Assembly: GCF_003991905.1 (NCBI RefSeq)
Contig: NZ_RSCL01000028.1
Coordinates: forward strand, 60,390 to 124,389
Source of the DNA: Dulcicalothrix desertica PCC 7102
Lineage (GTDB): Bacteria > Cyanobacteriota > Cyanobacteriia > Cyanobacteriales > Nostocaceae
Direction of reading: 5' to 3'
Length of the DNA stretch: 64,000 nucleotides
How positions within the stretch are numbered: the first letter of the stretch is position 1; the number at the start of each line of letters is the position of its first letter. A model generated the notes under the pieces. The model had not been told where the DNA came from. It did no database searches and saw nothing but the letters and a program-made list of their open reading frames with translations. Both the position numbers and the translations under genes were made by a program. Positions 62,042-64,000 of the stretch are shown here, piece after piece.

Positions 62042-62047
62042 ATCGTT

Positions 62048-62536
62048 ATCGTAGTTCAAAAACAACAAATTAATTCGCAAATCAGGGCGCCTAAAGTCTT
62101 CTTGATTGACCACGAAAATAATAACCGTGGTCTTATGGATACTCGCGAAGCTTTAGAGTTGGCCGAAAGTCTAGAATTAGACTTAGTTATAGTCTCGGAA
62201 GGAGCAGAAGCTCCAATTGCGAAAATTATCAACTACGGCAAGCTTCAGTATCAAAAGAAAAAACGTCAAGGCAACAGTTCCAGACCAACGGTAAAGGAAG
62301 TTCGCTTCCGTCCAAATGTCGGTGCAGCTGACTACGAATTACGCATCAAGCAAGCTGCTGAGTGGTTGAGTAAAGGTGATTCCGTAAAATTTGCTATCCG
62401 TTTACGAGGTCGCGAAAATCAGCACCGTGAACTAGCAGGAAAAATGCTTGACCGTATCGTTAGTGACCTCACCCAAGTCGGAAAAGTTCAATCTCTCGAT
62501 AAGCGTTCTTTGATTGTTCAAGTTATTCCCGCTTAA
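62048..62536 (+). CDS. infC: Translation initiation factor IF-3 with probable AUC start
   Basis: About 162 residues. QKQQINSQIRAPKVFLIDHE and NNNRGLMDTREALELAE form the N-domain, the lysine-rich linker YQKKKRQGNSS follows, and VKEVRFRPNVGAADYELRIK and FAIRLRGRENQHRELA form the C-domain. It binds the 30S subunit and checks the start codon. No ATG or GTG occurs at the expected start. ATC at 62048 has the ribosome-binding site at ideal distance and gives (M)VVQKQQINSQIR, aligning with MPVIQKQ-type IF-3 proteins. A rare start codon is known for E. coli infC (AUU), where IF-3 represses its own translation. A TTG at 62027 would give a longer, unlikely start. Confidence 0.92.
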   Translation: MVVQKQQINSQIRAPKVFLIDHENNNRGLMDTREALELAESLELDLVIVSEGAEAPIAKIINYGKLQYQKKKRQGNSSRPTVKEVRFRPNVGAADYELRIKQAAEWLSKGDSVKFAIRLRGRENQHRELAGKMLDRIVSDLTQVGKVQSLDKRSLIVQVIPA

Positions 62537-62565
62537 ATTAATATAAATCCCAAATCGTCTAACTT

Positions 62566-62597
62566 AATAGTAAGGTGGGTTATCCTACCTTACTATT
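62566..62597 (+). terminator. infC terminator hairpin
   Basis: AATAGTAAGGTGGGTTATCC pairs with TACCTTACTATT; the stem AATAGTAAGGT is nearly perfect. It is followed by TATAGTTTTT, 30 bp after the infC stop. Confidence 0.75.
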
Positions 62598-62761
62598 TAT
62601 AGTTTTTAGTTATAAAATACTACATAACCAATAAAAGATTATGATTAAATACATACTTCTTCGCAGATAAGTAAGGGAAATATAAGTATGTAAAAATATT
62701 ATTACAATTTTAGATATGAGCTGCGCCACGGTAGAGCCGATTAAGAACCTTAGCTACATTA

Positions 62762-63211
62762 ATGATTTTACAAAATCGTTTCAAACTTACATCAGGCGCC
62801 GAAATCCAAGTTATCAAGCAATATGATAATTTACCATTGGTCGAATGCCATGCTGGACAGTTAAATCAAGCCTTCATGTACATTATTACCAATGCAATAG
62901 ATGCAATTCAAGCAAAAGTCATTACAAATACTACCAGCTTTCAACCTTGTGTTGCAATAAGTAGATTTTTTCGATTTAATAACTATATAGCGATAAATAT
63001 AAAAGATAATGGTAAAGGAATTTCTGAAGAAGTCAAACAGAACTTATTTGACCCGTTTTTTACAACAAAACCCGTTGGTCAAGGTATAGGAATGGAACTC
63101 AGTATTTGCTGTCAAATCATTACACAATAGCATAAAGGTTGTTTAGAATGTTCCTCAAACTTAGGAGTAGGTGCAGATTTTACAATCAAAATTCCTTTAC
63201 ACCAGCAATAG
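62762..63211 (+). pseudogene. Histidine-kinase 3' remnant (HATPase only, with nonsense codon)
   Basis: Reads MILQNRFKLTSGAEIQVIKQ, ECHAGQLNQAFMYIITNAID (N-box), IKDNGKGISEEVKQNLFDPF (G1/F boxes), FTTKPVGQGIGMELS (G2, with GLGL changed to GIGM). A TAG at 63128 interrupts; the same frame continues HKGCLECSSNLGVGADFTIK, IPLHQQ and a second TAG at 63211, the normal kinase end. The sensor, dimerisation and phospho-His parts are missing upstream. It is a fragment of a large cyanobacterial PAS/GAF sensor kinase and cannot signal on its own. Confidence 0.8.
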
Positions 63212-63479
63212 AGTTTTGTATAGCAGCATAAAATAATACAAAGAAGGCACCTAATTTGAGATTTTGGTATCATTATTTTGATAATTAAGCATTTTCTAAG
63301 TATTATTCGCAAAATAATCGGATTTTCATTTTATATGTAGGTATAATTAGTGCTTAATAAGCAAGTTTTTAGTTTCTTTTGTAGTAATAGTGCTGGTTAT
63401 AGCAGTGTATATAATCATTTAAATTGGTAATGATATTTACCACAAAGGCTATTAGGGCACAGAGAAGAGATTTAAAGTT

Positions 63480-64000
63480 GGCGCCGCTATCTAAATAAGA
63501 AGTGTTGTTACATCTGTGGGAGATTTTCTCTAGAAATTTTCTAGGTAATGGCGCCGCTACCTAAATAAGAAGTGTTGTTACATCTGTGGGAGATTTTCTC
63601 TAGAAATTTTCTAGGTAATGGCGCCGCTACCTAAATAAGAAGTGTTGTTACATCTGTAGGAGATTTTCTCTAGAAATTTTCTAGGTAATGGCGCCGCTAT
63701 CTAAATAAGAAGTGTTGTTACATCTGTGGGAGATTTTCTCTAGAAATTTTCTAGGTAATGGCGCCGCTACCTAAATAAGAAGTGTTGTTACATCTGTGGG
63801 AGATTTTCTCTAGAAATTTTCTAGGTAATGGCGCCGCTACCTAAATAAGAAGTGTTGTTACATCTGTGGGAGATTTTCTCTAGAAATTTTCTAGGTAATG
63901 GCGCCGCTATCTAAAATAGGAGTATTGTTACATCTGTAGGAGATTTTCTCTAGAAATTTTCTAGGTAATGGCGCCGCTATCTAAATAAGAAGTGTTGTTA
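63480..64000. repeat. 70-bp tandem repeat array, seven full units, open at window end
   Basis: Units begin at 63480, 63550, 63620, 63690, 63760, 63830, 63900 and 63970. Each starts GGCGCCGCTA(T/C)CTAAATAAG and contains GTTGTTACATCTGTGGGAGA and an odd palindrome CTAGAAATTTTCTAG. Units are nearly identical; the seventh has a few changes (AAAATAGGAGTATTG). 70 is not a multiple of 3 and every unit has stops, so it is non-coding. There are no unique spacers, so it is not CRISPR. Confidence 0.95.

Noticed and set aside
63480..64000. CRISPR array
   Set aside because: The whole 70-bp unit repeats with hardly any variation; there are no unique spacers and no cas genes in the window.
13000..64000. tRNA or rRNA genes
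   Set aside because: I saw no cloverleaf with CCA end or TΨC-like GGTTCGAAT block, and no rRNA stretches; a covariance-model scan would settle this.

Overview
The window is a stretch of cyanobacterial chromosome, most likely from a filamentous, heterocyst-type lineage (Nostocales; inference). The grounds are low GC content, IsiA/CP43'-family chlorophyll-antenna remnants beside flavodoxin, a Psb32-like TPM protein, cyanobacterial families (DUF1400, DUF1822, DUF928, DUF4346, DUF5331, alr0857-like), a PEP-CTERM protein, and heptameric STRR repeats (AGTGCTG) between genes. The hexamer GGCGCC occurs about 130 times by eye, roughly one per 500 bp, and I noticed no copy of the usual cyanobacterial HIP1 octamer GCGATCGC. 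GGCGCC therefore looks like this genome's own highly iterated palindrome.

Layout. 0-6.7 kb: end of folP, a band-7 protein, a DUF1400 hydrolase, a polysaccharide-export SLBB protein, an ABC ATPase and a lumenal pentapeptide protein. 6.8-16.9 kb: hydrolase, universal stress protein, polyprenol/phytol kinase-like protein, a large NACHT-HEAT STAND NTPase, PrxQ peroxiredoxin, a NagX-like membrane acyltransferase and an osmoprotectant-type ABC ATPase. 17.1-19.8 kb: a divergent sigma-70 factor overlapping a DUF1822 gene. 19.9-27.9 kb: Gfo/Idh/MocA oxidoreductase, PEP-CTERM protein, a broken EVE-domain gene, thioredoxin, MOSC protein, Uma2 nuclease-like protein, CysK, a 2Fe-2S thioredoxin-like ferredoxin and DUF5331. 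27.9-33.3 kb: a minus-strand run with a zinc peptidase, a pRiA4b ORF-3 protein, two tandem vWA proteins and an ExbB/ExbD proton channel. 33.6-38.1 kb: Ctp protease, IspG and a YegS-type lipid kinase.

38.6-52 kb is the most unusual part. A six-gene minus-strand operon reads secreted CHAT peptidase, sigma-70 factor, DUF1822 (ATGA overlap), membrane CHAT-CHASE2 receptor, MFS transporter, DUF928. A secreted Cys/Trp-rich protein is transcribed divergently. Just beyond lie a 5'-nucleotidase with a calcium-binding beta-roll tail, a catalytically dead CHAT homologue and a tiny membrane protein. The sigma-DUF1822 pair occurs twice in the window, overlapping both times. I propose (inference) a membrane-signalled, caspase-like protease / sigma-factor circuit, loosely analogous to the CHAT-protease / sigma-factor release described for Craspase but without CRISPR genes.

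52-57 kb: GH5 cellulase with CBM2, Psb32-like protein, DUF4346, a COG3146-type acetyltransferase and ACP phosphodiesterase. 57-61 kb: a Fur regulator divergent from a decayed iron-stress cluster. It holds an isiA with an internal deletion, a truncated CP43'-like gene, a small Cys-rich gene, a flavodoxin with an insertion, a CP43'/flavodoxin fusion scar and an isiC-like hydrolase. 61-64 kb: an NAD-dependent epimerase, infC with a probable AUC start, a histidine-kinase remnant, and a 70-bp tandem repeat array that runs off the window end.

Repeats shape many gene ends. A 28-bp palindrome supplies the stop codon of two genes and is read in frame in a third. ACGGAT repeats follow two stop codons and encode the last codons of a third gene. 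A 68-bp element begins exactly at the MOSC stop codon.
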